DNA from: Niallia endozanthoxylica | Lineage (GTDB): Bacteria; Bacillota; Bacilli; Bacillales; Cytobacillaceae | DNA: 64,000 nt | Assembly (NCBI RefSeq): GCF_008710145.1 | Contig: NZ_VYKL01000007.1 | Coordinates: forward strand, 1-64,000 | Direction of reading: 5' to 3' | Shown here: positions 18,201-25,169 of the stretch, in pieces | Numbering within the stretch: position 1 is the stretch's first letter | Layout: each line of letters starts with the position of its first letter | Notes under the pieces: model-generated | Database searches by the model: none | The model's input: only the letters and a program-made list of their open reading frames with translations | What the model was told of the DNA's origin: nothing | Translations under genes and position numbers: made by a program

Positions 18201-18918
18201 GCGTGACATTTCGGAACGAAAGAGGATGGATGAATTTATCCGAAAAACGGAGAAGTTAACCGTTGTCGGGCAATTGGCTGCAGGTGTTGCACATGAAATA
18301 AGAAATCCGCTTACTACTATTAAAGGATTTCTGCAACTCATGCAAAAGGATTCAAATCCACCTAACTATACTGATATTATGCTGTCAGAACTTGATAGTG
18401 TGGAAAGTATTGTGAAGGAATTTTTATCATTGGCAAAGCCTCATGTAAATAAAATGCTACCAACTGATATAAACATTCTTTTACAATATGTTGTTACATT
18501 ATTTCATACACAAGCTGTATTGCGAAAAGTAGAAATGATCCAAGAGATTGATTCTGACTTGCCAATGATTGAATGTGATGAACACCAAATCAAACAGGTT
18601 TTTGTGAATATCCTTCAAAATAGTGTGGAGTCTATGTCAAATGGAGGCAGTATTAAAATCTTAGCAATGAGACACGGTCCAGACCAGATGAAGTTTCGGT
18701 TTATTGACCAAGGATGCGGCATCTCTGAGGAACGAATGAAAAGTATTGGTGAACCTTTTTACGGTACGAAAGAAAAAGGAACGGGCTTAGGGTTAATGAT
18801 TTGTCATAAAATTGTTCAAGAACATGAGGGAAGCATCCATATAAAAAGCACTGTTAATGAAGGAACAACGGTTGAGATTATTTTACCTATTAAGCAATCC
18901 GCGGCTGTTTTAATCTAA
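15283..18918 (+). CDS. PAS-PAS-GGDEF-EAL-PAS-PAS-HisKA-HATPase hybrid sensor
   Basis: 1211 aa. A single membrane anchor (residues 9-31) is followed by two PAS domains (about 45-280), a GGDEF domain (285-450, DRLTGLPNR), an EAL domain (460-715; EALIRWKHP, DDFGTGYSSL), two more PAS/PAC domains (about 740-985), HisKA (GVAHEIRNPLTTIKG) and HATPase (QNSVESM, GTGLGLMICHKI). The GGDEF signature reads YEGDEF, so the first Gly is Glu and cyclase activity may be reduced; the EAL signature is intact. The tail resembles sporulation kinases such as KinE. Joining c-di-GMP turnover and a histidine kinase in one chain is unusual. No response regulator gene is adjacent, consistent with an orphan phosphorelay kinase. 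ATG follows GAGGGG. Confidence 0.88.
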   Translation: MDFTFDANNIILVIFSIVMTLVVTCSAFAVYLRKKNNQWLTLKTYEQYYQSLYQQSPDLILIFDLEGNLLSANNVIEAYGYTEDELVHQPFISYVVPNYREKTIKHFYQAKNGKSSNYEAAIYGKNGDCFELYVKNIPIIIDEQIVGVYGIAKDMTVFNQAQKALIEAESKYRSLAEESLVGIFIIQDERVMYVNQKFTEWLGYRYEEFIGSNVIDFVYPEDRLIIQENIRKHLQGDVPTVQNQYRALAKDQTIIHMEVLGSNTSYNGKPAIMGTVIDITARKKAEDTIEYMAYYDRLTGLPNRYRFWQILEDSLSDLRMDHLALLYVDLDQFKLIRDTMGYEIGDQLIKEVSVRLSDCIHQQGDMARYEGDEFLISLPNGYREEASDTANRVLECLAAPFYLGQYELYITPSIGISLYPTDGESAEELIKKADSAMYQVKRSGRNHYKFYSFSQKEHTYERLELEIDLRKALEQKEFQLYYQPKLHLTSGKMTGVEALIRWKHPEKGFISPGEFIPIAEEIGLIIPMGEWVLRTACIQTKAWQDAGLAPFQTSVNLSVLQLYQPNLVELVGLVLEETGLDPKYLVLEITETMMIDSDHALKVLKELKGLGVTISLDDFGTGYSSLHYLKEAPIDKIKIDQSFIRNCTIDSNDAIIVKTIIAMAHQLKLEVVAEGIEQKEQLLFLQRNLCDVAQGFMFCKPLPPEELVQKIAKIEQIIEQTGIPQEISNQKWMEEALKVARQELVDTIRNQQGMIFKYVEEGGDFIHTLCDGELMYRMGLIPEQIIGKSLSDFFSLEVAEEKRQYYQRAWNNEENVTYEGGLNGVCYLASLRPVRKGGKVVEVIGSCVDITKRKQVEEALRESEAKYRLIAENMLDLVRVIGTDGRIKYASPSHEKVTGYPPIWYEMHTIYDFIHPDDVLRTQEQFLHMMLVKAPSQFEYRIRHVNGNWFYMESQGTPVLGANGEVEYIIIVARDISERKRMDEFIRKTEKLTVVGQLAAGVAHEIRNPLTTIKGFLQLMQKDSNPPNYTDIMLSELDSVESIVKEFLSLAKPHVNKMLPTDINILLQYVVTLFHTQAVLRKVEMIQEIDSDLPMIECDEHQIKQVFVNILQNSVESMSNGGSIKILAMRHGPDQMKFRFIDQGCGISEERMKSIGEPFYGTKEKGTGLGLMICHKIVQEHEGSIHIKSTVNEGTTVEIILPIKQSAAVLI

Positions 18919-18979
18919 TACAGCTTATAAAGTAGCTAATCATGAACAGAAGTATTTCTGTCCCTTAGGAGGATAAAAA

Positions 18980-19216
18980 GTGGAAAAACCCGTTATTGTG
19001 TATACAATGGATGATTGTGTGGAGTGCAGTGTTGTCAAACAAATGTTGACTGCGGAAGGAATTCCGTTTGAGATAAGGAATATCACAAAAAGTGAAGAAT
19101 ATAAAAAGGAAGTGGAAAAATACGGCTTCCTGGGTGTTCCTGTTACAGTCGTGGGCGACCGTGCCGTGAAAGGATTAAATCAGGAATTAGTCGAGCTGAT
19201 TCAATTACAAAAATAA
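18980..19216 (+). CDS. Glutaredoxin / NrdH-like redoxin
   Basis: 78 aa thioredoxin-fold protein. The redox motif is DCVEC (CVEC), followed by KQMLTAEGIPFEIRNI and the cis-Pro segment GVPVTVVGD, all typical of glutaredoxin/NrdH proteins. The start is GTG with AGGAGG 6 nt upstream. It is probably transcribed with, or just downstream of, the sensor gene and ends at a clear terminator. A general thiol reductant role is expected; no partner is obvious. Confidence 0.88.
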   Translation: MEKPVIVYTMDDCVECSVVKQMLTAEGIPFEIRNITKSEEYKKEVEKYGFLGVPVTVVGDRAVKGLNQELVELIQLQK

Positions 19217-19221
19217 TAAAG

Positions 19222-19255
19222 AAAACGAGCTATGGTTTGTATCCTGGCTCGTTTT
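19222..19255 (+). terminator. Terminator of the redoxin gene
   Basis: AAAACGAGC / GCTCGTTTT stem followed by TT. Confidence 0.8.
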
Positions 19256-19358
19256 TTGTTGTAAACAAACTTATTCAAATCCCTTAAACTGGATATTAAC
19301 GCTGGGAACTGAATAGAATTTAACGTGATTTAAACCGAACTAGTCATAGGCATTCCCT

Positions 19359-19403
19359 TTGACATCTTTTTCAGAAGGGATTATAGTTACTATTAGTAAT
19401 AGT
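19359..19403 (+). promoter_or_regulatory. Promoter plus autoregulatory palindrome of the MarR-MFS operon
   Basis: TTGACA (19359-19364), 17-nt spacer, TATAGT (19382-19387): a near-consensus sigma-A promoter. A perfect 15-bp palindrome ACTATTAGTAATAGT (19389-19403) covers the start region, the expected place for MarR repression. Confidence 0.75.
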
Positions 19404-19441
19404 TATCTAGGGTAATTATATTGATGAAAGGAGTAAGGGAA

Positions 19442-19873
19442 ATGCAGGGGTTTTTTCAGCGTTATTTAAGTCTTTATCGGCCTCTTATCACGACACTGAA
19501 TGAATTATTGAGTTCTCATCAGCTGTCCTATTCCTTATGGCAGGTCATTTTTTATATTAAAAATAATGGGCCTTCGACACTGGTAGATATTTCAACTTAT
19601 TATCAGGTGGAAAAGCCGACCATTACAAGAAGAGTTCACCGCTTGGAAGAGCTGCAAATCGTGAAGCAAATTCCAGGGAAAGACCGGCGGGAGAAAGTAA
19701 TACAGTTAACAGAATCTGGAGAAGAGATTTATAAAGATATGAGGAAAAGAATTACGGATTTGGAGTATAGAGTAATGGACGGGATTGCAGAGGAAGAGCA
19801 GGCTGTTACGTTCCAAACCCTGCCTAAAATAAAGGATAATCTTGTGAAACAAGAGGGGAGAAAAAGTGAATAA
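19442..19873 (+). CDS. MarR-family transcriptional regulator
   Basis: 143 aa winged-helix protein. The recognition segment is VDISTYYQVEKPTITRRVHR and the wing segment is IPGKDRREKVIQLTESG, typical of MarR. ATG at 19442 is preferred over TTG/ATG at 19421/19424 because AAAGGAG sits 8 nt before it. The gene overlaps the following MFS gene by 8 bp and is preceded by a consensus promoter with a palindrome over the start region, which argues for autorepression and co-expression with the pump. The ligand is unknown. Confidence 0.9.
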   Translation: MQGFFQRYLSLYRPLITTLNELLSSHQLSYSLWQVIFYIKNNGPSTLVDISTYYQVEKPTITRRVHRLEELQIVKQIPGKDRREKVIQLTESGEEIYKDMRKRITDLEYRVMDGIAEEEQAVTFQTLPKIKDNLVKQEGRKSE

Positions 19874-21056
19874 ACCGAAGCTTTGGACGAAGGATTTTAT
19901 CATTGTATCGAGCGTTAATTTTTTGCTAACAATGGTTTTTTATTTATTAATTGTGATTATCGGGATTTATGCAGCAGATAAATATCATGCTACTGCCAGT
20001 CAAGCAGGACTTGTGACGGGAATATTTATTGTTGGGACCTTATTTGGACGTTTGTTTATCGGCCGGTTGATCGATTCAATTGGCCGCAAAAGAACGTTAT
20101 TTCTTGGATTGATTCTCTATCTATTGGCTACTAGCTTGTATTTTATCCAAATAGGTATTACCTTTCTATTGATTACTCGTTTATTACACGGGATTACGCT
20201 GGGGATTGCAAGTACGGCTACGGGAACAATTGTCGCCCAGATTATTCCGGCAGAACGAAAAGGGGAAGGGATTGGTTATTTCAGCATGAGTGCAACATTG
20301 GCTACAGCAATCGGGCCATTTATTGGACTGTATATGAGCCAGCATACAAGTGCACAAGTAATATTTAGTCTTTGTCTGATTCTTGGAATCATCAGTTTAA
20401 TTACCGCCATTTTTGTCCATGTGCCTATCTTAGAGGAATCGGTTAAAACCGCTCAAATAAAAGGCTTTAAGCTTTCACAGTTCATCGAGCCAAAGGCTGT
20501 TCCGATTGCTGTCATTACACTAGTTGTCTCTTTCTGCTATTCTAGTGTTCTGTCTTTTATTAATTTTTATGCGATTGAAATTGACCTAGTGAGTGCAGCT
20601 AGCTTCTTCTTTCTTGTTTACTCAGTTGCCGTGTTGATTTCTCGCCCATTTACAGGTCGTTTATTGGACGCAAAGGGAGCAAATTATGTGATGTACCCAG
20701 CTTTTATTCTCTTTACAGCGGGTTTTTTGCTTTTAGGTACAGCCCACAACAGCATGACGCTGCTATTATCGGGGGTCCTTATTGGATTAGGGTTTGGAAA
20801 TATGCAGTCATGTACACAGGCCATTGCTGTGAAGCTGACACCGCCTCATCGTATGGGACTAGCAACATCCACCTTCTTTATTTTTCTTGATGCAGGGCTG
20901 GGATTTGGCCCGTATCTTCTTGGATTTTTCATTCCGTATATGAGCTATGGTACTTTGTATGAGATTTTAGGAGGGGTTGTTCTCGTTTCAACTGCACTTT
21001 ACTTTATGCTCCACGGCAAAAAAGAAAAAGCAAGCATCAACGCCCTAGCGCGATAA
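19866..21056 (+). CDS. MFS drug/efflux transporter
   Basis: 396 aa with 12 predicted spans. The loop GRLIDSIGRKRTLFLG is the MFS signature and RLLHGITLGIASTATGTIVA resembles the antiporter motif C region of drug exporters. The start is GTG overlapping the MarR stop, consistent with coupled translation. MarR-regulated MFS pumps usually export small toxic molecules. A REP-like palindrome follows directly and may act as transcript end. Confidence 0.87.
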   Translation: MNKPKLWTKDFIIVSSVNFLLTMVFYLLIVIIGIYAADKYHATASQAGLVTGIFIVGTLFGRLFIGRLIDSIGRKRTLFLGLILYLLATSLYFIQIGITFLLITRLLHGITLGIASTATGTIVAQIIPAERKGEGIGYFSMSATLATAIGPFIGLYMSQHTSAQVIFSLCLILGIISLITAIFVHVPILEESVKTAQIKGFKLSQFIEPKAVPIAVITLVVSFCYSSVLSFINFYAIEIDLVSAASFFFLVYSVAVLISRPFTGRLLDAKGANYVMYPAFILFTAGFLLLGTAHNSMTLLLSGVLIGLGFGNMQSCTQAIAVKLTPPHRMGLATSTFFIFLDAGLGFGPYLLGFFIPYMSYGTLYEILGGVVLVSTALYFMLHGKKEKASINALAR

Positions 21057-21065
21057 ATGATAACT

Positions 21066-21126
21066 GGTGTCAGGCACCGCAAAAAGACAAATTGCTTGTA
21101 TTTGCCTTTTTATGGTACCTGACACC
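21066..21126. repeat. REP-like palindrome GGTGTCAGGCACC ... GGTACCTGACACC
   Basis: Outer 13-nt arms (21066-21078, 21114-21126) with an inner AAAAAGACAAAT / ATTTGCCTTTTT pairing make a long stem. Same family as 40001-40067. No transposase is nearby. Confidence 0.75.
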
Positions 21127-21365
21127 TTTGTGCTTGATAGTCATTCACTTTTTGATGAAATATGGCGAATTTTGTAGATATATTACAGTAAATGTAGTGA
21201 TTTTTATTTCTTTTGGGTACAAGATTCGCCTTCATTCGAAGCTATTTTATGATAATTTAATAGTAACGAAATGAGACGTTGCTAGATTTTGAGTACTACA
21301 CACTAAAAGAAATTAGAGAGAATTACCAAAATATAACTATATTCTGAAAAAAAGGGGCCAATGTA

Positions 21366-21545
21366 ATGTTAGTAAAGTCCAATCCAGATGAAAAAAAAGA
21401 CCTAATTAACGCCATCGATTCAATCCGTGAAAAAATGATTCAAACGGGCATGCAAGAAGGACTTGCTAGCGTGAAAACTTTAACATTAAGCCAAACTCTT
21501 GACGAATATATTACAAAATATCAATCCATTCAATTAACGAAATAA
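21366..21545 (+). CDS. Spo0E-like aspartyl-phosphate phosphatase (first copy)
   Basis: 59 aa, too short for many gene callers. It contains the Spo0E-family core: two helices ending in LSQTLDEYITKYQ, matching the SQxLDxYI..Y signature of the phosphatases that dephosphorylate Spo0A~P or related regulators. AAAGGGG lies 8 nt before ATG. The upstream sequence ACTATATTCTGAAAAA is shared almost exactly with the second copy at 60893, so the pair is a duplicated unit with a common promoter/leader. A terminator follows. The target response regulator is unknown. Confidence 0.85.
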   Translation: MLVKSNPDEKKDLINAIDSIREKMIQTGMQEGLASVKTLTLSQTLDEYITKYQSIQLTK

Positions 21546-21569
21546 ACCAAGAAGAAGCAGAAGAATCGT

Positions 21570-21598
21570 AGAAGCAGAGGTACGGTTCCTCTGCTTCT
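21570..21598 (+). terminator. Terminator of the Spo0E-like gene
   Basis: AGAAGCAGAGG / CCTCTGCTTCT with a 7-nt loop, then TT and CT-rich sequence. Confidence 0.8.
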
Positions 21599-21855
21599 TT
21601 TCTGTCTATAAACTTTCTCGTGAATGGCAGGCAAATAATTACCTTTTTAGAGTATTGAAACTAGAGGCTAGTTTGTGTAATTTTGTAAAGGAATATGGGT
21701 AGAAAGAGAATGGTCTGTTATATTTTTATTTTACATATTTTCTAAAAATAGTAGTTTTCGAATTTAATCTGTTATATAATTATCTTAATTAATTAAATTA
21801 TGTTGTATAACAATAAAGTGATTCTTTTAAATAATGAAGGAAAGAGGTAATGGTG

Positions 21856-22164
21856 ATGAACAAAAAAGATAGAATTGTACGTGAGATTCTTGGTTGGAAA
21901 GAACATGGAAAGAATTGCTGGTATGATGTAGAAAAAGATGCATTTGTTCATGAATCATACTTCTTACCTGAGAAATTCATGGAGCATGCGATGGTAATCG
22001 TAAAGAAGCTAGAGATGTTTGGGGTTAAATATCGTACAAACGGTGTTTCTATCGTGTGCTTCGATAATGCAGTTGGAACAGGTGCTACCTTGCCGGAGGC
22101 TATTACAGATGCAGCTTATGCTTTAATTGAAGATTATTATTCAGTAGCTGAAAATAGATCTTAA
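21856..22164 (+). CDS. Small BC1872-like (phage ABA-sandwich) protein
   Basis: 102 aa soluble protein. LGWKEHGKNCWYDVEKDAFV near the N-terminus and GATLPEAITDAAYALIEDYY at the C-terminus resemble the small ABA-sandwich proteins (BC1872 type) found in Bacillus genomes and phages. I am only moderately sure of this match. ATG at 21856 has the GAAAGAGG site 8 nt upstream, better than ATG at 21850. Monocistronic, with a strong terminator. Function unknown. Confidence 0.6.
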   Translation: MNKKDRIVREILGWKEHGKNCWYDVEKDAFVHESYFLPEKFMEHAMVIVKKLEMFGVKYRTNGVSIVCFDNAVGTGATLPEAITDAAYALIEDYYSVAENRS

Positions 22165-22209
22165 AGAATGAGGGGGTGCTTAGCTAGCCGAGTGCCTCCA
22201 ATCAAGATT

Positions 22210-22263
22210 AAAACCGCTGGTGTATGTAGTACGGAAAATCGTATCACATGCACCAGCGGTTTT
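22210..22263 (+). terminator. Terminator downstream of the BC1872-like gene
   Basis: AAAACCGCTGGTG pairs perfectly with CACCAGCGGTTTT; the loop itself contains further pairing (ATGT/ACAT). Confidence 0.8.
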
Positions 22264-22320
22264 TGTATTTATGGTTAGATAGAAAATTAGATAGGTAACC
22301 CAATTGTATGAGAGAAGAGA

Positions 22321-22347
22321 TGCTGGCTTTTTTTTATAAAGCCAGCA
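22321..22347 (-). terminator. Terminator of the SDR gene
   Basis: TGCTGGCTTT / AAAGCCAGCA stem with an 8-bp loop, 12 bp beyond the stop of the minus-strand SDR gene. Confidence 0.75.
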
Positions 22348-22358
22348 CCTGCTCCGCT

Positions 22359-23273
22359 CTATTTTGAAAAGTCAAATACAACCCCAGTCAACTTCTCTGA
22401 AACTTCCCATAGTTTCTTCATGACAGCGTCGTCGTTTGCGACAGAGTGCGGTGTGTCCAGGGAAGGATAGCCTTTTCGGCGGCCTTTGCCGTCTGGGCCT
22501 ATATATTCGCCGCCTTTTAATGATGGATGGGTTGCCGCATAAATGGTCGGGAGAGCCCCCATTTCAGCTGGCTGCAGCAGCTTGGCCGCTGCGTTTTTCA
22601 GAAAAGTGGGTGCATCCTTTTTTCCAAACTTGAACAGATTAGTAGAAGAGATGCCTGGGTGGCAGGCGAGGCTGATTGTTTCTAGATCATTTTGCTTCAA
22701 TCTCTTATCTAATTCTTTGGCAAACATCAGGTTGGCCAGTTTGCTTTGTCCATAAAATGGATACTTCTTGTATCCCTTTGATCCGTCCAAGTTGTCGAAC
22801 ATAATTTTCGACCCTTTATGGGCAAGACTGCTCACCGTGACAACACGCGAATCCAGTGTGTTTTTTAGTAAAGAAAGCAGATGGCCTGTTAACGCGAAAT
22901 GGCCAAGATGGTTGCTGCCGAATTGCAGTTCAAAGCCATCCTTTGTTTTAGAGTAAGGAGGCATCATCACCCCGGCATTGTTAATTAAAAAATCTACTGA
23001 GTCCAATTGACCTTTCACAGCGTCTGTGAAGTCCTGAATACTCTTGAGGTCTGCCATATCAATCCTCATAACCTCAACCTGTGCTTTCGGATGTTCCAGC
23101 AAGATCATTTTACGGGCACTTTTTCCTTTGTCTTCGTTTCTTACAGCCATCACAACCCTAGCGCCTTTTTGGGCAAAATCTTTCGCTGCTTCAAATCCAA
23201 TGCCGCTGTTTGCGCCTGTGATAATCGCTGTTTTTCCTGTTAAGCTATCCTGCTCCGTTCTATTCATGCTCAC
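22359..23273 (-). CDS. Short-chain dehydrogenase/reductase (retinol-dehydrogenase-like)
   Basis: 304 aa classical-like SDR. TGANSGIGFEAA is the cofactor motif, NNAGVMMPPYSKT the structural motif and YGQSKLANLMFAKEL carries the catalytic Tyr and Lys. The Arg in AVRNEDK suggests NADP(H) preference. The start is GTG with AAAAGGGGG upstream; an ATG two codons later is a possible alternative. The length and the NHLGHF motif fit WWOX/retinol-dehydrogenase-like SDRs. The substrate is unknown and the gene is monocistronic. Confidence 0.85.
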   Translation of the reverse strand: MSMNRTEQDSLTGKTAIITGANSGIGFEAAKDFAQKGARVVMAVRNEDKGKSARKMILLEHPKAQVEVMRIDMADLKSIQDFTDAVKGQLDSVDFLINNAGVMMPPYSKTKDGFELQFGSNHLGHFALTGHLLSLLKNTLDSRVVTVSSLAHKGSKIMFDNLDGSKGYKKYPFYGQSKLANLMFAKELDKRLKQNDLETISLACHPGISSTNLFKFGKKDAPTFLKNAAAKLLQPAEMGALPTIYAATHPSLKGGEYIGPDGKGRRKGYPSLDTPHSVANDDAVMKKLWEVSEKLTGVVFDFSK

Positions 23274-23543
23274 ACTAAGCCCCCTTTTTACTAATAAATC
23301 TATGTAATATCTGAATGGAATAGATGGTTATGTCTATGTTCGTTATCATCTTATCATATATAATTCTGCTCATAATTGCTCATATTGAGCCTCCAACCTA
23401 ATTATGATAAAATAAACTTCCTTGGCAGGGGCACAAATGGAAGCAGGAGGGCTTGGTGCCTTTGCTTCCTTCTAAAAAACAAAGGCATGAAGCGGATATA
23501 ATCACTGCTTTTATCGCCTTTTTTGCACAGCTCTATTTGTTTT

Positions 23544-24143
23544 TTACTTCAACACTATATCCAAATCTAAATCCTCATCATCCTCTTTATTCCGCTTCAC
23601 GATATATTCCAACTTGCCATTCTCAAGCGCTAAAGCAATTTCTTTCTTGTGGTCGTAGAGATAATACTTTGTTTTCTGTTCGGTTGATTGATTTACTAGT
23701 GATTCGCATAAACAGGCTGCCAAATTTCGCTGATTTTTCAGGTCATTGACCTTTATATCCACATAAAAGGATTGGCCATTCGTCAAAAATACAGTCGTTT
23801 TATTTATTCTGTAACGTTGGATTTCATTAATATGTGAAAGGATAAGCCAGACAATGCCGTCTTGATTTGGCACTTTGCAGCGGGTCAGAATAAGATTCCT
23901 TTTTGCACATAAAGCAATGGGAATGGAATCAGGTTTTTTTAGTATTTTTCGAGCTAAATCGACAGCTTCTTCGAGCGGGCATCCAAAATGGATGAAAGAG
24001 GCTCTGACAATTTCATCAGGGGGTTGCCGAACAATAAAAGATTCAGATTCATGTATCACCCTGGTGTATTCATTAGCCATTTCATAATGTGAAACAAGAG
24101 CTATTGTTCTATTGTTAATAATATAGTTGGTTCTTATATTCAT
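23544..24143 (-). CDS. comK: ComK-family competence transcription factor
   Basis: 199 aa. The order of conserved ComK blocks is recognisable: RASFIHFGCPLEEAVDLARK (SCRFFGSSYAGR in B. subtilis), the KKPDSIPIAL segment, the CKVPNQDGIVWLILSHINEI block, and TTVFLTNGQSFYVDIKVN then NQRNLAACL. The C-terminal tail is acidic (EDDEDLDLDI), unlike the B. subtilis tail. ComK binds AT-box dyads upstream of competence genes. Paralogues with divergent N-termini occur in Bacillaceae; whether this one is the functional copy cannot be told. It lies immediately left of the accessory island. A weak GGAAGCA/TGCTTCC hairpin lies at about 23438-23470 past its end. Confidence 0.8.
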   Translation of the reverse strand: MNIRTNYIINNRTIALVSHYEMANEYTRVIHESESFIVRQPPDEIVRASFIHFGCPLEEAVDLARKILKKPDSIPIALCAKRNLILTRCKVPNQDGIVWLILSHINEIQRYRINKTTVFLTNGQSFYVDIKVNDLKNQRNLAACLCESLVNQSTEQKTKYYLYDHKKEIALALENGKLEYIVKRNKEDDEDLDLDIVLK

Positions 24144-24421
24144 TCCAGTACGCTCCAGATATATATTTGTGGTAAAACGTTTTCAGAATTCCTATACACG
24201 AATGATTTAGGTTGAAAAAAGTTGAATCCTATTGGTTACATAATGTGAAATAGTGAGCAAATTTATTTTCATAATCTAAATACTAACAAGCAAAAGTTTG
24301 TTAATCAATAGGGAATAAGGGATAAGTTGGAAACTTACGCCTATATTTTCAAAAGTTAGACAATACTCCATTAGTTTTCTATAAATATAAAAAAATAAAT
24401 AGACTCGTGGGAGAATTCTTC

Positions 24422-24686
24422 TATATATGTCTTTTTTAATATTTCGACTTATACTAGTGGATATTTGACTCATCTAAGCGATATGGTCATGAAACGGGAG
24501 GAGAAAACGAGTTTTCTCCTCCCGTTTCATGACCATATCGCAACCTTTCAGCGGAGCTGAAAGGCGTGTGAAAAGTCCTTTTCACACGGATGAGTCAAAT
24601 ATCTAGCGGAAGAACCATGTTTACCACCCATACATGATAGAAAAAGAATGTCTATGTCGATTTAATAAGTTGGATAGATATATGTG
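24422..24686 (+). repeat. Left copy of ~265-bp inverted repeat bracketing the island
   Basis: The reverse complement of 39687-39948 matches this segment almost throughout: flank TTTTTAATATTTCG, a central 144-bp element, then GCGGAAGAACCATGTTTAC and GATTTAATAAGTTGGATA. Because flanking single-copy-like sequence is duplicated too, this is a duplicated segment rather than two independent insertions. It includes a short piece homologous to the 3' part of the decayed gene next to the right copy. Confidence 0.85.
24460..24603. mobile_element. 144-bp cloverleaf MITE-like element, copy 1
   Basis: Terminal inverted repeats GATATTTGACTCATC (24460-24474) and GATGAGTCAAATATC (24589-24603) close a four-way structure. 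Inside are a perfect 31-bp hairpin (24478-24508 with 24511-24541, 2-nt loop), CCTTTCAGC-gga-GCTGAAAGG (24544-24564) and CGTGTGAAAAG-tc-CTTTTCACACG (24565-24588). It has no ORF. Nearly every base is paired, and the element is the same length in copy 2. Confidence 0.8.
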
Positions 24687-24711
24687 CAAAAATATATGTA
24701 CTTTACACTGT

Positions 24712-24785
24712 ACTAATAGTGTTAAATCATTTAATAAAATTAGACTGGTTGTGTTGTGGTTTGAATGTTCAGAATATTCTACTAT
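24712..24785 (+). promoter_or_regulatory. Bipartite promoter element A
   Basis: Upstream box ACTAATAGTGTTAAA (24712-24726), 13-bp gap, then a 46-bp box (24740-24785) that includes TTAGACTGG, TTGAAT and the AGAATATTCT dyad. TTGAAT and the following TATAAA, 16 nt apart, could be -35 and -10. It lies about 385 bp before the M19-type gene; the intervening leader has two Shine-Dalgarno-like AAGGAGG motifs without a usable ORF. Same architecture as elements B-E. Confidence 0.65.
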
Positions 24786-25169
24786 AAATATTATCAACAA
24801 TATAAAAAAAGAAGTTCCTAATCCGGATAAACGATTTTCATTATTATTGTCACCGGTTAGTGAAGGAGGTCGCAGGAAACGGGTCAAAAAAATCTTGCTG
24901 ATTAACATTGTTCGTTAATATACCGTTTCAATGAAGGAGGAATTTGCAGTATCTCTGCTATAGTCACTGCATAAAAATAACCTTAATAGTTTCTTAGAAT
25001 AGAAAATAGTCTTGTTATCAATAAAGAAAATTTAACTTATAGATTTGTATAAAAAAAATTTAGTATATTAAAAGTTCTTTATTGTTATCTAAAAATAAAA
25101 ATGATAAGATACAATTGTTATCTGACAATTTTAAAAATTGGGTAAAAACCTTAAAGCGAGGTGAACATA

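Noticed and set aside
24478-24541. The very long perfect hairpin as a tRNA, attC site or terminator
   Set aside because: No tRNA consensus positions, no integron core sites, and no T tract. The hairpin is an arm of a larger TIR-bounded element seen twice.
24621-24918. Overlapping reading frames on both strands between the left inverted repeat and the M19-type gene
   Set aside because: They cover promoter element A and repeat sequence, have no ribosome binding site and no recognisable protein motif.
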